Below, piece after piece: positions 11,706-20,840 of a stretch of DNA of 64,000 bases. The stretch is taken from positions 5,013,001-5,077,000 of the forward strand of contig NZ_LT607750.1 of NCBI RefSeq assembly GCF_900090235.1, given 5' to 3'. How positions within the stretch are numbered: the first letter of the stretch is position 1; every line of letters begins with the position of its first letter. Both the position numbers and the translations under genes were made by a program. The notes under the pieces are model-generated. The model was not told the DNA's origin. It did not search any database and worked only from the letters and a program-made list of their open reading frames with translations. This DNA is from Micromonospora echinaurantiaca (lineage in GTDB: Bacteria; Actinomycetota; Actinomycetes; Mycobacteriales; Micromonosporaceae).

Positions 11706-12284
11706 ATGCCTGAGTGGCTGCTCTGGGCGGCGGCGATCGTGCTGGCAGTCGCGGCGGGCTGGGCCTGGAGCGAGCTACGCCGACGCCCGAGCCGCCGCCC
11801 CCCGGCCGGCCGCCCCGACAGCACCGGCCCCGGTGGGCGGCCCGGCGCCCGTGGTGAGCCGGGACGACCCGGTGCCCGGCCAGGTCGGGGTGCCCCGCCC
11901 CGGTCCCCGGGTCGGTCGACCGCCGCACCGCGACCGCGCGGCGCCGACCGGGCACCCGACGGCGCGCCCCGGCCGGGCGACATCTGGTGGGCCGACGTGC
12001 CCTACGCCGACGGCACCGGCTCGAAGGTGCGGCCCTGCCTGGTGCTCCGGATCGACGGACGATCCGCCGAGGTACTGAAGATCACCAGTCAGGACAAGAG
12101 CGGCCGGGACGACCACGTCCGGATCCCCACCCGGGACTGGGACCGGGGCGCCGAGCACGACAGCTACCTCGACATCGGCGACCCGATCCGGGTCCCCCTG
12201 CCGGCCTTCCAGGACCGGGCCGGCCCCTGCGACCCCACCCTCTGGCGCCACCTCCGCACCCTCCCCCACCTCCCCCTCCGCTAG
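11706..12284 (+). CDS. Membrane-anchored PemK/MazF-like protein
   Basis: A 192-residue protein. It starts with one membrane helix (MPEWLLWAAAIVLAVAAGWAW), then an Arg/Pro/Gly-rich linker to ~90, then a PemK/MazF fold: RPGDIWWADVPYADGTGSKVRPCLVLRIDG, with the family's PGDIWWADVP start, conserved R-P-C-L-V-L strand and a late KITSQDKSGRDDHVRI. Free MazF toxins are ~110 residues and soluble and have an antitoxin gene beside them. Here no antitoxin-like ORF is adjacent, and the domain is tethered to the membrane. GTG 11691 is an alternative start. The stop lies in a CTAG shared with the convergent gene at 12281. Confidence 0.8.
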   Translation: MPEWLLWAAAIVLAVAAGWAWSELRRRPSRRPPAGRPDSTGPGGRPGARGEPGRPGARPGRGAPPRSPGRSTAAPRPRGADRAPDGAPRPGDIWWADVPYADGTGSKVRPCLVLRIDGRSAEVLKITSQDKSGRDDHVRIPTRDWDRGAEHDSYLDIGDPIRVPLPAFQDRAGPCDPTLWRHLRTLPHLPLR

Positions 12285-13303
12285 TCCCCGCTGCGCTGCG
12301 GGCCCGCCAGGGCGGCGAGTTGGTCGGCGTACTCGATGCGGGTGGCCCAGTCGGCGGGCCAGGCGGGCATGCCGGCGGCCGCGCCGACGAAGGCGCCGGC
12401 CAGGGCGGCGATCGAGTCGGAGTCGCCGGCCGTGGTGGCGCCCCGGGCCAGCGCGCCGACCGGGTCGTCGGCGTGCCGGACGGCGCAGTACAACGCCGTG
12501 GCCAGCGCCTCCTCGGCCACCCAGCCGTCGCCGGTGTGGCGGCACGGGTCGCCGCTGTCGTCGGGTCGGGCCAGCGCGGCGGTCAGCCGGTCCAGCGCCG
12601 AGCGGCACTCGTCCCAGCCGCGGGCGATGAAGTCGGCCGGCGACTGGCCGCCCGGCCGCTGCCAGAGGTCACCGAGCCAGTCCGTCCGGTAGGTGCGGCG
12701 CTGCTCCCGGGCCCGGTCGGTGAGCAGCCCGGGCAGTTCGGCCAGCGCGGCCCCCTCGCGCAGCAGCCGCACCGCGTACGCGGTCAGTTCGCTGGCCGCG
12801 AGACCGGTCGGGTGACCGTGGGTCAGCCCGGCCTGGAGCTGGGCCAGCCCGGCGAGGGTGTCCAGGTCGACGTCGAGCAGCCCGACCGGGGTGACCCGCA
12901 TGTTCGCGCCGCACCCCTTGGAACCGGCCACCGTCGCCTCCTGCCAGCGCAGCCCCCGGCCCAGCTCGGCGCAGGCCCGCAGGCAGGTCATGCCCGGGGC
13001 CCGGTTGTTGTCGGGGCTGACCGCCCAGTCCAGGAAGCGCCGGCGCAGCAGCGGCTCGACCGCCTCCGGCGTCCACGCCGGGGCGTCGCGCAGCGCCCAG
13101 CCGACCGCGAGCGCCATCTGGGTGTCGTCGGTGACCAGCACCGGGTCGCCGGAGAGTTCCCGGGGGCCGGCCGGGCCGTATCGGTCGACGATCTCGGCGA
13201 CGGTCAGGAACTCGGTCGGCCGGCCCAGCGCGTCGCCGTAGGCGAGGCCGAAGAGCGAGCCGGCGGCCCGCTGGAGCGAGGAGTCGATCACGCCCGCGAT
13301 CAT
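12281..13303 (-). CDS. ADP-ribosylglycohydrolase family protein
   Basis: A DraG/ARH-type hydrolase of ~340 residues that removes ADP-ribose from protein or another acceptor. Conserved metal-site motifs are present: GLAYGDALGRPTEF at the N-terminus, VLVTDDTQMALAVGWAL, and near the C-terminus GDSDSIAALAGAFVGAAAGM. I use the ATG giving MIAGVIDSSLQRAAGSLFGLAYGDALG; another start 7 codons earlier is possible. Its TAG and the TAG of the convergent PemK-like gene lie in one CTAG, so the two genes share a 4-bp end. No ART toxin or DraT partner is visible nearby. Confidence 0.88.
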   Translation of the reverse strand: MIAGVIDSSLQRAAGSLFGLAYGDALGRPTEFLTVAEIVDRYGPAGPRELSGDPVLVTDDTQMALAVGWALRDAPAWTPEAVEPLLRRRFLDWAVSPDNNRAPGMTCLRACAELGRGLRWQEATVAGSKGCGANMRVTPVGLLDVDLDTLAGLAQLQAGLTHGHPTGLAASELTAYAVRLLREGAALAELPGLLTDRAREQRRTYRTDWLGDLWQRPGGQSPADFIARGWDECRSALDRLTAALARPDDSGDPCRHTGDGWVAEEALATALYCAVRHADDPVGALARGATTAGDSDSIAALAGAFVGAAAGMPAWPADWATRIEYADQLAALAGPQRSGD

Positions 13304-13359
13304 GCCCGCCCACCGCCACCCCACCCAGGGGCGGGTGGCCGCAGGGCGGTGCGCGCGGG

Positions 13360-13725
13360 TCAGTCCCAGCAGAGGCAGAACGGGTGGCCGGCGGGGTCGG
13401 CGTAGACGCGCCAGCCCTCACCCTCGCCGGGCAGCCGGCGGGCGCCCAGCGCCAGCACCGCCTTCTCGGCGGTCTCGATGTCGTCCACCGTGACGTCGAG
13501 GTGGAACTGCTGGGGCCGCTCCGGATCCGGCCAGGACGGCGGACGCAGGTTGGGCGCGTACTGGAACGCCAACCTCGGCTGGTGCCCGGCCCGGCCGCCG
13601 AGGACCACCCAGTCGTCCGCGCAGTCCTCCTCGATCAGCGGCAGGCCGAGCAGCTCGGAGTAGAACGCGGCCAGGGTCCGCGGGTCGGGGCAGTCGATCA
13701 CCGTGGAGCGCAGCTGTCCAATCAT
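13360..13725 (-). CDS. VOC superfamily (glyoxalase/bleomycin-resistance-like) protein
   Basis: A 121-residue single VOC module starting MIGQLRSTVIDCPDPRTLAAFYSELLGLPL, the standard first beta-alpha-beta unit, and ending with YADPAGHPFCLCWD, the usual last metal-ligand strand. QFHLDVTVDDIETAEKAVLALGA is the second module start. The substrate is unknown. An ATG three codons upstream (13734) is an alternative. It is 35 bp downstream of the MetE-like gene on the same strand and probably shares its message. Confidence 0.87.
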   Translation of the reverse strand: MIGQLRSTVIDCPDPRTLAAFYSELLGLPLIEEDCADDWVVLGGRAGHQPRLAFQYAPNLRPPSWPDPERPQQFHLDVTVDDIETAEKAVLALGARRLPGEGEGWRVYADPAGHPFCLCWD

Positions 13726-13760
13726 GCCCGTCATCCTGCCCAGTGGGTACGACGGAAACG

Positions 13761-14765
13761 TCAGTCCTCGGCGAGCCGCCGGCCCGCGTCCCGGCAGGCG
13801 GTCAGCACCGCGCGGGCGTACTGCGGCGGCGCACCGGCGAGCCCGCAGGCCGGGGTGACCACCACCTGCTCGGCGAGCCGGCGGCGCGGGAAGCCGAGGC
13901 GGTCCCAGAGCTGGCGTACCCGGTCGGCGACCTCGGCCGAGCTGGGCGCGCGAGCGGGCGACGGCGGCCGGGTGGGCGCGGCGCCCGCCAGCAGGCCGAG
14001 CCCGGCGTCGATGGCCTCGCCGAGCGGGTCGAGGTCGGTGACCAGGCTCAGGTCGAGCGCCACCCCGACCGCTCCGGCCGAGCGGATCAGCTCCAGCGGC
14101 ACGTCGGGAGCGCAGCAGTGCACCACGGTCGGCACGCCGGCCGCTTCGACCACCGTCCGCAGCAGGGCGCCGGCGGCGCCGGACTCCACCGCCCGGTGGG
14201 TGCCGAAGCCGCTCTCCGTGGGCACCCGCCCGGCCAGCACGGCCGGCAGCGACGGCTCGTCCAGCTGGAGCAGCACCGAGGCGCGCGGCAGCCGGCGGTT
14301 GACCGCCGCGACGTGCTCGCGGACCCCCTCGGCGAGGGATCCGGCGAGGTCGCGCACCGCGCCGGGGTCGCCCAGCAGCCGGCCGCCGATCGGCAGCTCC
14401 AGCGCGGCGGCCAGGGTGAACGGCCCGCCGACCTGCACCTTGACCGGCCCGGCGTACTCCTCGGCCTGCTCGGCGAGCTGGTCGAGGTCGCGTTCCATGA
14501 GGTCGCGGGCGCGGCGCAGGTCCCGGCCGGGCCGGGGCGCGATCCGCCAACGGGCGGCGTAGAGCTCCACCGGCAGCTCGACCAGCAGCCCGGCCGTCCG
14601 GCCGATCAGGTCGGCGCCGGGGCCGCGCGCCGGCAGTTCCGCGAGGTGCGGCAGGGCGGGCAGCTCACCGAGGACGATCCGCTGCGCCTCGGCGATGTCG
14701 GTGCCGGGCAGCGAGCCGATGCCGGTCGCCGCGCCGGACGGCCACGGCCATGCCTGGTCTGTCAC
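13761..14765 (-). CDS. MetE-like (cobalamin-independent methionine synthase fold) protein
   Basis: A 334-residue protein resembling only the C-terminal barrel of MetE. Zinc-ligand motifs are present: HCC in TVVHCCAPDVPLEL and Cys in VVVTPACGLAGAP; the acidic motif is LLQLDEPSLPAVL. It starts GATGIGSLPGTDIAEAQRIV, as do the short actinobacterial UROD/MetE-like proteins found beside mnmA and ligA (Rv3015c in M. tuberculosis, from memory). It lacks the N-terminal MetE half, so full methionine synthase activity cannot be assumed. The GTG is 6 nt after TAGTCT, implying a leaderless transcript. Confidence 0.85.
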   Translation of the reverse strand: MTDQAWPWPSGAATGIGSLPGTDIAEAQRIVLGELPALPHLAELPARGPGADLIGRTAGLLVELPVELYAARWRIAPRPGRDLRRARDLMERDLDQLAEQAEEYAGPVKVQVGGPFTLAAALELPIGGRLLGDPGAVRDLAGSLAEGVREHVAAVNRRLPRASVLLQLDEPSLPAVLAGRVPTESGFGTHRAVESGAAGALLRTVVEAAGVPTVVHCCAPDVPLELIRSAGAVGVALDLSLVTDLDPLGEAIDAGLGLLAGAAPTRPPSPARAPSSAEVADRVRQLWDRLGFPRRRLAEQVVVTPACGLAGAPPQYARAVLTACRDAGRRLAED

Positions 14766-14771
14766 GGCCGA

Positions 14772-14777
14772 AGACTA
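14772..14777 (-). promoter_or_regulatory. -10 element, leaderless start of the MetE-like gene
   Basis: Minus-strand TAGTCT, six bases (TCGGCC), then the GTG at 14765. No Shine-Dalgarno fits between them. Confidence 0.5.
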
Positions 14778-14835
14778 TCCGGTACGCGGACCCCGGCACG
14801 CCGCCGCCGGCCACTCCGCCAATCGGCCGGCGCGC

Positions 14836-14936
14836 CGATCGGCCGGCGCGCCGTCGGGCGGCCGTGACGGCGGCGGCCCGCCGCCGGGCGGCCGTCAGGG
14901 CGGCGGCGCGTCCGTCCAGAGGCCGTGAAGGCGGCG
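14836..14936. repeat. Short GC-rich repeats in the 211-bp gap upstream of the MetE-like gene
   Basis: Two tandem copies of a unit containing CGGCCGGCGCGCCG (~14823-14852) are followed by three near-copies of GGCCGTGACGGCGGCG at 14860, 14890 and 14921, 30-31 bp apart. No protein reading is convincing. The region lies downstream of the mnmA stop (14977). Confidence 0.5.
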
Positions 14937-14976
14937 TGAACGTCGGGAGCCGCCGAGGTCGCGGCGGACGGGGTGG

Positions 14977-16050
14977 TCAGCCGGCGATGGTGGCGGAGCC
15001 GAGCACGATGTCACCGGCCGGATCCGGCCGGTACGCCACCACGGCCTGCCCGGCGGCCACGCCCCGCACCGGCCGGCGCAGCTCGGCCTGGAACGTGTCG
15101 CCGTCCAGCGTGACGGTGGCGGGCACCACGTCGCCGTGCGCCCGCAGCTGCACCTCGCACTCCACCGGCGCCTCCGGACGCGGGCCGCCGGTCCACACCG
15201 GACGCTCGGCGCGCACCCGGGCGACCTCCAGCGCCTCGGCCGGGCCGACGGTCACCGTGTTGGTCTTCGGGGTGATGGAGAGCACGTAGCGTGGCCGGCC
15301 GTCCGGCGCGGGGCGGTCCAGGTGCAGCCCTCGCCGCTGGCCGACCGTGTACGCGTACGCGCCGGTGTGGCTGCCGACCACCGCGCCGGTGGTCGCGTCG
15401 ACCACGTCGCCCGGGGCCTGGCCGAGCCGCTGGGCGAGGAAGCCACGGGTGTCGCCGTCGGCGATGAAGCAGATGTCGTGCGAGTCGGGCTTGTCGGCCA
15501 CCGCCAGCCCGCGCCGGGCGGCCTCCTCGCGGACCTGCGCCTTGGTCGAGTCGCCGAGCGGGAACATCGACCGGTCCAGCTGCTCGCGGGTGAGCACCGC
15601 GAGCACGTACGACTGGTCCTTGGCCGCGTCGACGCTGCGCCGCAGCAGCCCATCGGCGCCGAGCCGGGCGTGGTGGCCGGTGACCACGGCGTCGAAGCCC
15701 AGGGCCACCGCGCGGTCCAGCACCGCGGCGAACTTGATCTTCTCGTTGCAGCGCAGGCAGGGGTTCGGCGTACGGCCGGCGGCGTACTCGGCGACGAAGT
15801 CGTCCACCACGTCGGAGTGGAACCGGTCGGCCATGTCCCAGACGTAGAACGGGATGCCGATCACGTCGGCGGCCCGCCGGGCGTCCCGGGAGTCCTCCTG
15901 GGTGCAGCAGCCGCGCGCACCGGTGCGGTAGGTCTGCGGGTTCCGGGCGAGCGCCAGGTGCACGCCGGTCACCTCGTGCCCGGCCGCCACGGCACGCGCC
16001 GCCGCGACCGCCGAGTCGACCCCGCCGGACATCGCCGCCAACACCCTCAC
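14977..16050 (-). CDS. mnmA: tRNA-specific 2-thiouridylase
   Basis: MnmA places the sulfur of s2U34 in tRNA for Lys, Glu and Gln. It is 357 residues long, with the PP-loop SGGVDSAV at the start and the two catalytic cysteines at C98 ([12 protein letters not shown]) and C194 ([10 protein letters not shown]). The substrate-binding C-terminal barrel is intact. The GTG start is preceded by AAGGGAGTGAG. The iscS gene is next upstream on the same strand, which fits sulfur supply from IscS to MnmA. The 232-bp gap between them holds the large hairpin and C/G-rich tracts described separately. Confidence 0.96.
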   Translation of the reverse strand: MRVLAAMSGGVDSAVAAARAVAAGHEVTGVHLALARNPQTYRTGARGCCTQEDSRDARRAADVIGIPFYVWDMADRFHSDVVDDFVAEYAAGRTPNPCLRCNEKIKFAAVLDRAVALGFDAVVTGHHARLGADGLLRRSVDAAKDQSYVLAVLTREQLDRSMFPLGDSTKAQVREEAARRGLAVADKPDSHDICFIADGDTRGFLAQRLGQAPGDVVDATTGAVVGSHTGAYAYTVGQRRGLHLDRPAPDGRPRYVLSITPKTNTVTVGPAEALEVARVRAERPVWTGGPRPEAPVECEVQLRAHGDVVPATVTLDGDTFQAELRRPVRGVAAGQAVVAYRPDPAGDIVLGSATIAG

Positions 16051-16282
16051 CGGCTCACTCCCTTCACCCCACCGAGCCTATCCCCGCACCCACCCCACCC
16101 CCTCCCCCGCCCACCACCGCTACCCCGCCGCCCCCACCACAGCCGCGATCTTGCACTTCACGCCCGGGCAAAAGTTACTAATGCCGCGAATGAAGGGCCG
16201 AAAGTGCAAGATCGCGGGGGTGGGGGTGGGGGCGGGGGCGGGGGCGGGGGCGGGGCGGGGTGGGGTGGGGGTGGGGTGGGGG
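16051..16282. repeat. Palindromic element flanked by C-rich and G-rich tracts
   Basis: The iscS-mnmA gap. Perfect 16-bp arms CCGCGATCTTGCACTT (16143-16158) and its complement (16202-16217) enclose a 43-nt loop. On the plus strand a C-rich stretch (~16081-16140) precedes and a nearly pure G tract with scattered T or C (16216-16282) follows. In the iscS transcript (minus strand) the order is stop, C tract, hairpin, G-rich tract. It probably ends or processes the iscS message. It looks like a dispersed genomic element, since the same design recurs at 58482-58632. Confidence 0.7.
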
Positions 16283-17461
16283 TTAGCGGGGGGTGCGGAG
16301 GGCGGCGGCGCGGCGGGCGCGGTCGACGGCCGCGGGGAGGGCGGCGATCAGGGCGTCGACGTCGGCCGGGGTGCTGGTGTGGCCGAGGGTGAAGCGCAGC
16401 GAGGAGCGGGCCCGGTCGTCGTCGGCGCCCATCGCGAGCAGCACGTGCGAGGGCTGGGCCACCCCGGCCGAGCAGGCCGACCCGGTCGAGCAGGCGATCC
16501 CCTGGGCGTCCAGCAGGAGCAGCAGGGCGTCGCCCTCGCAGCCCGGGAAGGAGAAGTGCGCGTTGCCGGGCAGCCGGCCGGCCGGGTCGCCGTTGAAGAC
16601 CACCTCGGGCACCGCCTGCCGGACCCGCTCGACCAGGTCGTCGCGGAGGGCGGCCACCCGGGCCGCGTACTCCTGCTGGCCCTTCACCGCCGCTTCCACG
16701 GCGACCGCGAAGGCCACGATGCCCGCGGTGTCCAGGGTGCCGGAGCGGACGTCGCGCTCCTGACCGCCGCCGTGCAGCAGCGGGGTGGCCGGCACGTCCC
16801 GGGCGAGCAGCAGGGCACCCACCCCGGTCGGCCCGCCGAGCTTGTGCCCGGTGACGGTCAGCGCGGCGACGCCGCTGGCGGCGAAGTCGACCGGCACCTG
16901 GCCGACCGCCTGGATGGCGTCGGTGTGGAACGGCACACCGTACTCTGCGGCGACGGCGGCCAGTTCGCTGACCGGCTGCACGGTGCCGACCTCGTTGTTC
17001 GCCCATATCGCGGTGACCACGGCCACCCGGTCGCCGTGCTCGGCCAACTCGGCGCGGAGCGCATCGGGGGTGAGCCGGCCCGCCTCGTCGACCGGCAGCC
17101 AACCCACGTCGGCGCCCTCGTGCCCGGCGAGCCAGTCGACCGCGTCGAGCACCGCGTGGTGCTCGACCGCGCTGGAGACCACCCGGTTCCGCCGCTCGTC
17201 GGCGCCCCGGCGAGCCCAGAAGATGCCCTTGACCGCCAGGTTGTCGCTCTCCGTGCCGCCACCCGTGAAGATCACCTCGGACGGCCGGGCACCGAGCGCG
17301 GCGGCCACCCGCTCCCTCGACTCCTCCACCCGGCGACGGGCACGACGACCCGCCGCGTGCAGGGAGGACGCGTTGCCCACCTCGCGGGCGGTGGTGACGT
17401 ACGCCTCCAGTGCCTCGTCGAGCATCGGCGTGGTCGCGGCGTGATCCAGGTAAGCCATCAC
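16283..17461 (-). CDS. iscS: Cysteine desulfurase, IscS/NifS family
   Basis: A PLP enzyme that mobilises sulfur from cysteine for Fe-S clusters and thiolated tRNA. The PLP Lys is in [17 protein letters not shown], and the persulfide Cys is in [17 protein letters not shown]. The protein is ~392 residues and opens [13 protein letters not shown], the family start. The GTG at 17461 is 5 nt after TAGGCT, and the ATG (17458) is 8 nt after it, so the message may be leaderless. It lies directly upstream of mnmA. Confidence 0.95.
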   Translation of the reverse strand: MMAYLDHAATTPMLDEALEAYVTTAREVGNASSLHAAGRRARRRVEESRERVAAALGARPSEVIFTGGGTESDNLAVKGIFWARRGADERRNRVVSSAVEHHAVLDAVDWLAGHEGADVGWLPVDEAGRLTPDALRAELAEHGDRVAVVTAIWANNEVGTVQPVSELAAVAAEYGVPFHTDAIQAVGQVPVDFAASGVAALTVTGHKLGGPTGVGALLLARDVPATPLLHGGGQERDVRSGTLDTAGIVAFAVAVEAAVKGQQEYAARVAALRDDLVERVRQAVPEVVFNGDPAGRLPGNAHFSFPGCEGDALLLLLDAQGIACSTGSACSAGVAQPSHVLLAMGADDDRARSSLRFTLGHTSTPADVDALIAALPAAVDRARRAAALRTPR

Positions 17462-17466
17462 GACTC

Positions 17467-17472
17467 AGCCTA
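17467..17472 (-). promoter_or_regulatory. -10 element of iscS
   Basis: Minus-strand TAGGCT just ahead of the GTG/ATG start pair of iscS, with no Shine-Dalgarno between. Confidence 0.4.
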
Positions 17473-17582
17473 CGACCGTCGACGGACCGGCCGGACGCCG
17501 GAGGCCGGCCGGCACCGGGCCAGGGAGAGCGCACTCCCCGCCCCGGCGCCCCCGGCGATCACTCGGGCACGGCCGTGACGAC

Positions 17583-17885
17583 GATGTCGTCGCGGTACCG
17601 GCGGACGTCGCCGGCGAGGCCCGGGTGTTCGACGACGGGCGGCTGCACCTGCACGTGGCGAATCTCCCGAACGTCCCGGGGTACTACGAGGTCTGGCTCA
17701 TCAACCCACGGACCATGGAGATGTTCTCGGTCGGCGTACTCGGTGACGGGGCGGACGAGCTACTCCCGTTGCCACCGGCGGTCGACCTTCAGGCATACTC
17801 GGTTGTCGACGTTTCCGCCGAGCGGTTCGACAACAACACCGCCCACTCCGGCGAGAGCCTGTTGAGGGGCACCTTGACGGGCTGA
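17583..17885 (+). pseudogene. Anti-sigma factor (RskA-type) C-terminal domain fragment
   Basis: The reading DDVVAVPADVAGEARVFDD then GRLHLHVANLPNVPGYYEVWLINP ... MEMFSVGVLGDG ... VDLQAYSVVDVSAERFDNNTAHSGESLLRGTLTG matches the extracytoplasmic C-terminal domain of RskA-like anti-sigma-K factors (YEVWLI, SVGVL, YSVVDVS, HSGxSxLRGTL). The zinc anti-sigma domain and membrane helix are absent. The frame stays open back to ~17463 but has no start codon before a GTG at 17625, which would give an 86-aa protein beginning mid-domain. No sigma factor gene is adjacent. A decayed remnant is the likeliest reading; a short expressed protein from 17625 is the alternative. Confidence 0.65.
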
Positions 17886-17923
17886 TCGGCGGGCCGGCTC
17901 AGCTCCCCGGCCCGCCGATCAGC
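17881..17923. terminator. 17-bp perfect hairpin
   Basis: Arms GCTGATCGGCGGGCCGG (17881-17897) and its complement (17907-17923) with a 9-nt loop. The left arm includes the stop codon of the anti-sigma fragment. It lies between convergent features and can end the P-type ATPase transcript as well. Confidence 0.65.
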
Positions 17924-17946
17924 TCCCCACCGCCCGCCCGGCCTGC

Positions 17947-20655
17947 TCAGCCCAACCGCCGGCCGAACCAGCCCAACCGCTTGTCCAGCGCGACGACGAC
18001 GGAGACCAGCGCGGCGATGCCGAAGATCCGCAGCCACGTCGTCCCGCTGATCGGGGCGGTCCGGAACAGGTCGTTGAGCACCGGCAGGTAGGTCAGCGCC
18101 AGCTGGGCGAGGGCCTGTGCCAGCACCCCGACGATCAGCCAGCGGTTGCTGAACAGGCCCAGCCGCCATGGCGACCGGGTCAGCGAGCGGCAGCTGAACA
18201 GGTAGCCGGCCATCACGACGACGAACAGGTTCACCGCCGCGGTGCGCGCCTGCGCCAGCTCCGACCCGGCGTTCAGCTCCCACTCGAACAGCCCCCAGGC
18301 GCCGACCACCAGCAGCGCGGAGACCAGCAGGACGCGGACCACCAGCGCGGCGGTCAGCAGCGGCTGTTTCGGGTCGCGCGGCGGGCGGTCCATGATCCCG
18401 GGTTCCTTCGGCTCGAAGGCCAGCGTCAGGCCGAGCGCCACGGCGGTGGTCATGTTGATCCACAGGATCTGGCTGGGCAGGATCGGCAGCACCGTGCCGA
18501 GCACGATCGCCACCAGGATGACCATGCCCTCGGCGGCGTTGGTGGGCAGCGTCCAGGTGATGAACTTGGTCAGGTTGGCGAAGACACCGCGCCCCTCCTC
18601 GACCGCCGACTCGATGGTGGCGAAGTCGTCGTCGGTGAGCACGATGTCGGCGGCCTCCTTGGCCACCTCGGTGCCGCTGCGTCCCATGGCCACCCCGATG
18701 TTGGCCTGCCGCAACGCCGGGGCGTCGTTGACCCCGTCGCCGGTCATCGCCACCACCTGGCCGGCGGCCTGCAACGCCTCCACCAGCCGCAGCTTCTGCT
18801 CCGGCGAGACCCGGGCGAAGACCGACGCCTGGCGTACCGCGGCGGGCAGCTCGGCCGCCGGCAACGTCGCCAGGTCCGTCCCGGTGAGCACGTCACCCGG
18901 GCCGGGCGCGTCCCGGAGCAGGCCGAGCCGGCCGGCGATGGCGGTCGCGGTGGCGCGATGGTCCCCGGTGATCATCTTCACCGCCACGCCCGCCCGTTGA
19001 CACGACCGCACCGCGGCCGCGGCGGCGGCCCGCGGCGGGTCGAGCATCGCGTGCAGGCCGGTGAACACCAGCCTGCCGGGCAGTTCCTCCTCCACCAGCC
19101 CGTCGGCCGGGCCGACCGGGCGCATCGCGGTGGCCAGCACCCGCAGCCCGTCGGCGGCCAGCTCGTGCGCGGCGGCCAGCACGGCCTCGACGTCGAGCGG
19201 GCCGGTCGAGCCGTCCTCGCGCAGCGCCGCGGCGGACCACTCGACCACCCGCTCGACCGCCCCCTTGACCAGCACCACCCGGCCGTCCTCGCGCCGGTCG
19301 TGCAGGGTGGCCATGTACTGCCGCTCGGAGGTGAACGGGACGGCCGCCAGCCGGGGCAGTTCCTCGGCGACCCGGTGCCGGCTCAGCCCCACCTTGGCGC
19401 CCACCACCAGCATGGCCCCCTCGGTGGGGTCGCCCAGCACCGCCCAGCGGCCGTCCTGCTCGTCCAGCCGGGCGTCGTTGCACGCCACCCCGGCCAGCAG
19501 CGACCAGCGCAACGCCCCCACCCCGGTCGGGGCCGGGCCGCCGTCGGCGTCCCGGATCTCACCCGTCGGGGTGTAGCCGGCACCGGTGACCTCGTAGCGG
19601 CCCTGCGGCGTCCAGAGCAGCTGGACCGTCATCTGGTTCTCGGTCAGCGTGCCGGTCTTGTCGGTGCAGATCACCGTCGTGCTGCCGAGCGTCTCCACGG
19701 CCGGCAGGCGCCGGACCACGGCCCGCCGGCGGGCCATCCGGGACACCCCGATGGCCAGCGTGATGGTCACCGCGGCGGGCAGCCCCTCCGGGATCGCGCC
19801 CACGGCCAGCGCGACCGCGGCGGTGAAGGTCTGGCCGGCGTCCTGGCCGCGCAGCAGGCCGATGCCGAAGGTCACCGCGGCCAGCACCAGGATCGCCACG
19901 GTGAGCAGCCGGCTGAACCGGGCCAGCTGCACGGTCAGCGGGGTGTCCAGCACCCGCGCGCCGCCGACCAGCCGGTGGATCCGGCCCAGCTCGGTCTCCG
20001 CCCCGGTGGCCACCACGACGCCGGCCGCCGAGCCGCCGGTGAGCAGGGTGCCGGAGTAGAGCAGGTTGCGGCGGTCGGCCACCGGCGTCTCGGCCGGTAC
20101 GACCAGCTCGTCCTTGCGGACCGGCAGTGACTCGCCGGTCAGCGCCGACTCGTCCGCGCGCAGCTCGGCGGCGTGCACCAGCCGCAGGTCGGCGGGGACC
20201 TTCTCACCGGCCTCGACCAGCACCAGGTCACCGGGGACCACCTCGGTGGAGGGCACCCGCCGCTGGCGCCCGCCGCGCACCAGCCGCGCCTCGGTACGCA
20301 CCATCGCCCGCAACGCGTCGAGGGCCGCCTCGGCCCGGGACTCCTGCAGGAAGCCGACCACCGCGTTGACCACCACCACCCCGAAGATCACGGCGGAGTC
20401 GACGTACTCGGCGAGCAGCAGGGTGACCACGCCGGCGCCGATCAGCACGTAGATGAGCGGGTTGTGGAACTGCCGCAGCAGCCGCCGGAACACCCCGCCC
20501 TGGGTGGCCCGGGGCAGCAGGTTCGGCCCGAACCGGCGGAGCCGGTCGGCCGCGTCCGCCTCCGTCAGCCCGTGTTCGACGTCCGTCCCGAGCAGCAGCA
20601 CGACCTCGTGCGCGGCCAGGGCGTGGTGGTCACCCTCGGGCCTGGGGGCGGGCAT
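17947..20655 (-). CDS. Cation-transporting P-type ATPase (P2 type)
   Basis: A ~902-residue P2-type pump. An N-terminal cation-ATPase domain ([24 protein letters not shown]) is followed by membrane pair 1-2, the actuator TGES (173-176), PEGLP in M4 (289-293), the phosphorylated Asp D332 in [13 protein letters not shown], the hinge [22 protein letters not shown], and M5-M10. The M6 stretch [20 protein letters not shown] resembles mycobacterial CtpF-like and Ca/Na-type pumps rather than copper pumps, and no CPC motif is present. The ATG at 20655 has AAGGAGCG upstream; the longer open frame beyond it is antisense to etfA. Confidence 0.92.
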   Translation of the reverse strand: MPAPRPEGDHHALAAHEVVLLLGTDVEHGLTEADAADRLRRFGPNLLPRATQGGVFRRLLRQFHNPLIYVLIGAGVVTLLLAEYVDSAVIFGVVVVNAVVGFLQESRAEAALDALRAMVRTEARLVRGGRQRRVPSTEVVPGDLVLVEAGEKVPADLRLVHAAELRADESALTGESLPVRKDELVVPAETPVADRRNLLYSGTLLTGGSAAGVVVATGAETELGRIHRLVGGARVLDTPLTVQLARFSRLLTVAILVLAAVTFGIGLLRGQDAGQTFTAAVALAVGAIPEGLPAAVTITLAIGVSRMARRRAVVRRLPAVETLGSTTVICTDKTGTLTENQMTVQLLWTPQGRYEVTGAGYTPTGEIRDADGGPAPTGVGALRWSLLAGVACNDARLDEQDGRWAVLGDPTEGAMLVVGAKVGLSRHRVAEELPRLAAVPFTSERQYMATLHDRREDGRVVLVKGAVERVVEWSAAALREDGSTGPLDVEAVLAAAHELAADGLRVLATAMRPVGPADGLVEEELPGRLVFTGLHAMLDPPRAAAAAAVRSCQRAGVAVKMITGDHRATATAIAGRLGLLRDAPGPGDVLTGTDLATLPAAELPAAVRQASVFARVSPEQKLRLVEALQAAGQVVAMTGDGVNDAPALRQANIGVAMGRSGTEVAKEAADIVLTDDDFATIESAVEEGRGVFANLTKFITWTLPTNAAEGMVILVAIVLGTVLPILPSQILWINMTTAVALGLTLAFEPKEPGIMDRPPRDPKQPLLTAALVVRVLLVSALLVVGAWGLFEWELNAGSELAQARTAAVNLFVVVMAGYLFSCRSLTRSPWRLGLFSNRWLIVGVLAQALAQLALTYLPVLNDLFRTAPISGTTWLRIFGIAALVSVVVALDKRLGWFGRRLG

Positions 20656-20740
20656 GTCGCGCTCCTTCGTCCATCGGCGGGCGGGGGTGCGCGGGGGTGC
20701 TCCCCCGATGGTCCCAGTTCCGGGTACGCCGCGGGTGGTT

Positions 20741-20840
20741 CCCGGGAACGCGGAAGGCCGGGACCGAACGCGAAAGGCCGGGACCGAACGCGAAAGGCCG
20801 GGACCGAACGCGAAAGGCCGGGACCGAACGCGGAAAGGCC
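20741..20840. repeat. 20-bp tandem repeat, four full units plus a degenerate one
   Basis: Unit GGACCGAACGCGAAAGGCCG starts at 20761, 20781, 20801 and (with one insertion) 20821; a degenerate copy precedes at ~20741. There are no spacers, so it is not a CRISPR. The unit is clearly related to the left arm of the adjoining etfA terminator hairpin (GGAAAGGCCGGAACCGCG). Confidence 0.85.

Noticed and set aside
12281..13303. Gene after the PemK-like protein as its antitoxin
   Set aside because: It is a complete ADP-ribosylglycohydrolase on the opposite strand, far larger than an antitoxin and without an AbrB or RHH domain.
16216..16282. G-rich tract as a coding extension of a plus-strand gene
   Set aside because: Its translation is almost pure Gly/Val and it lies between two minus-strand genes; it is better explained as a structured intergenic element.
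20741..20840. Tandem 20-bp repeats as a CRISPR array
   Set aside because: Units are directly abutting with no spacers, and no cas genes are in the window.
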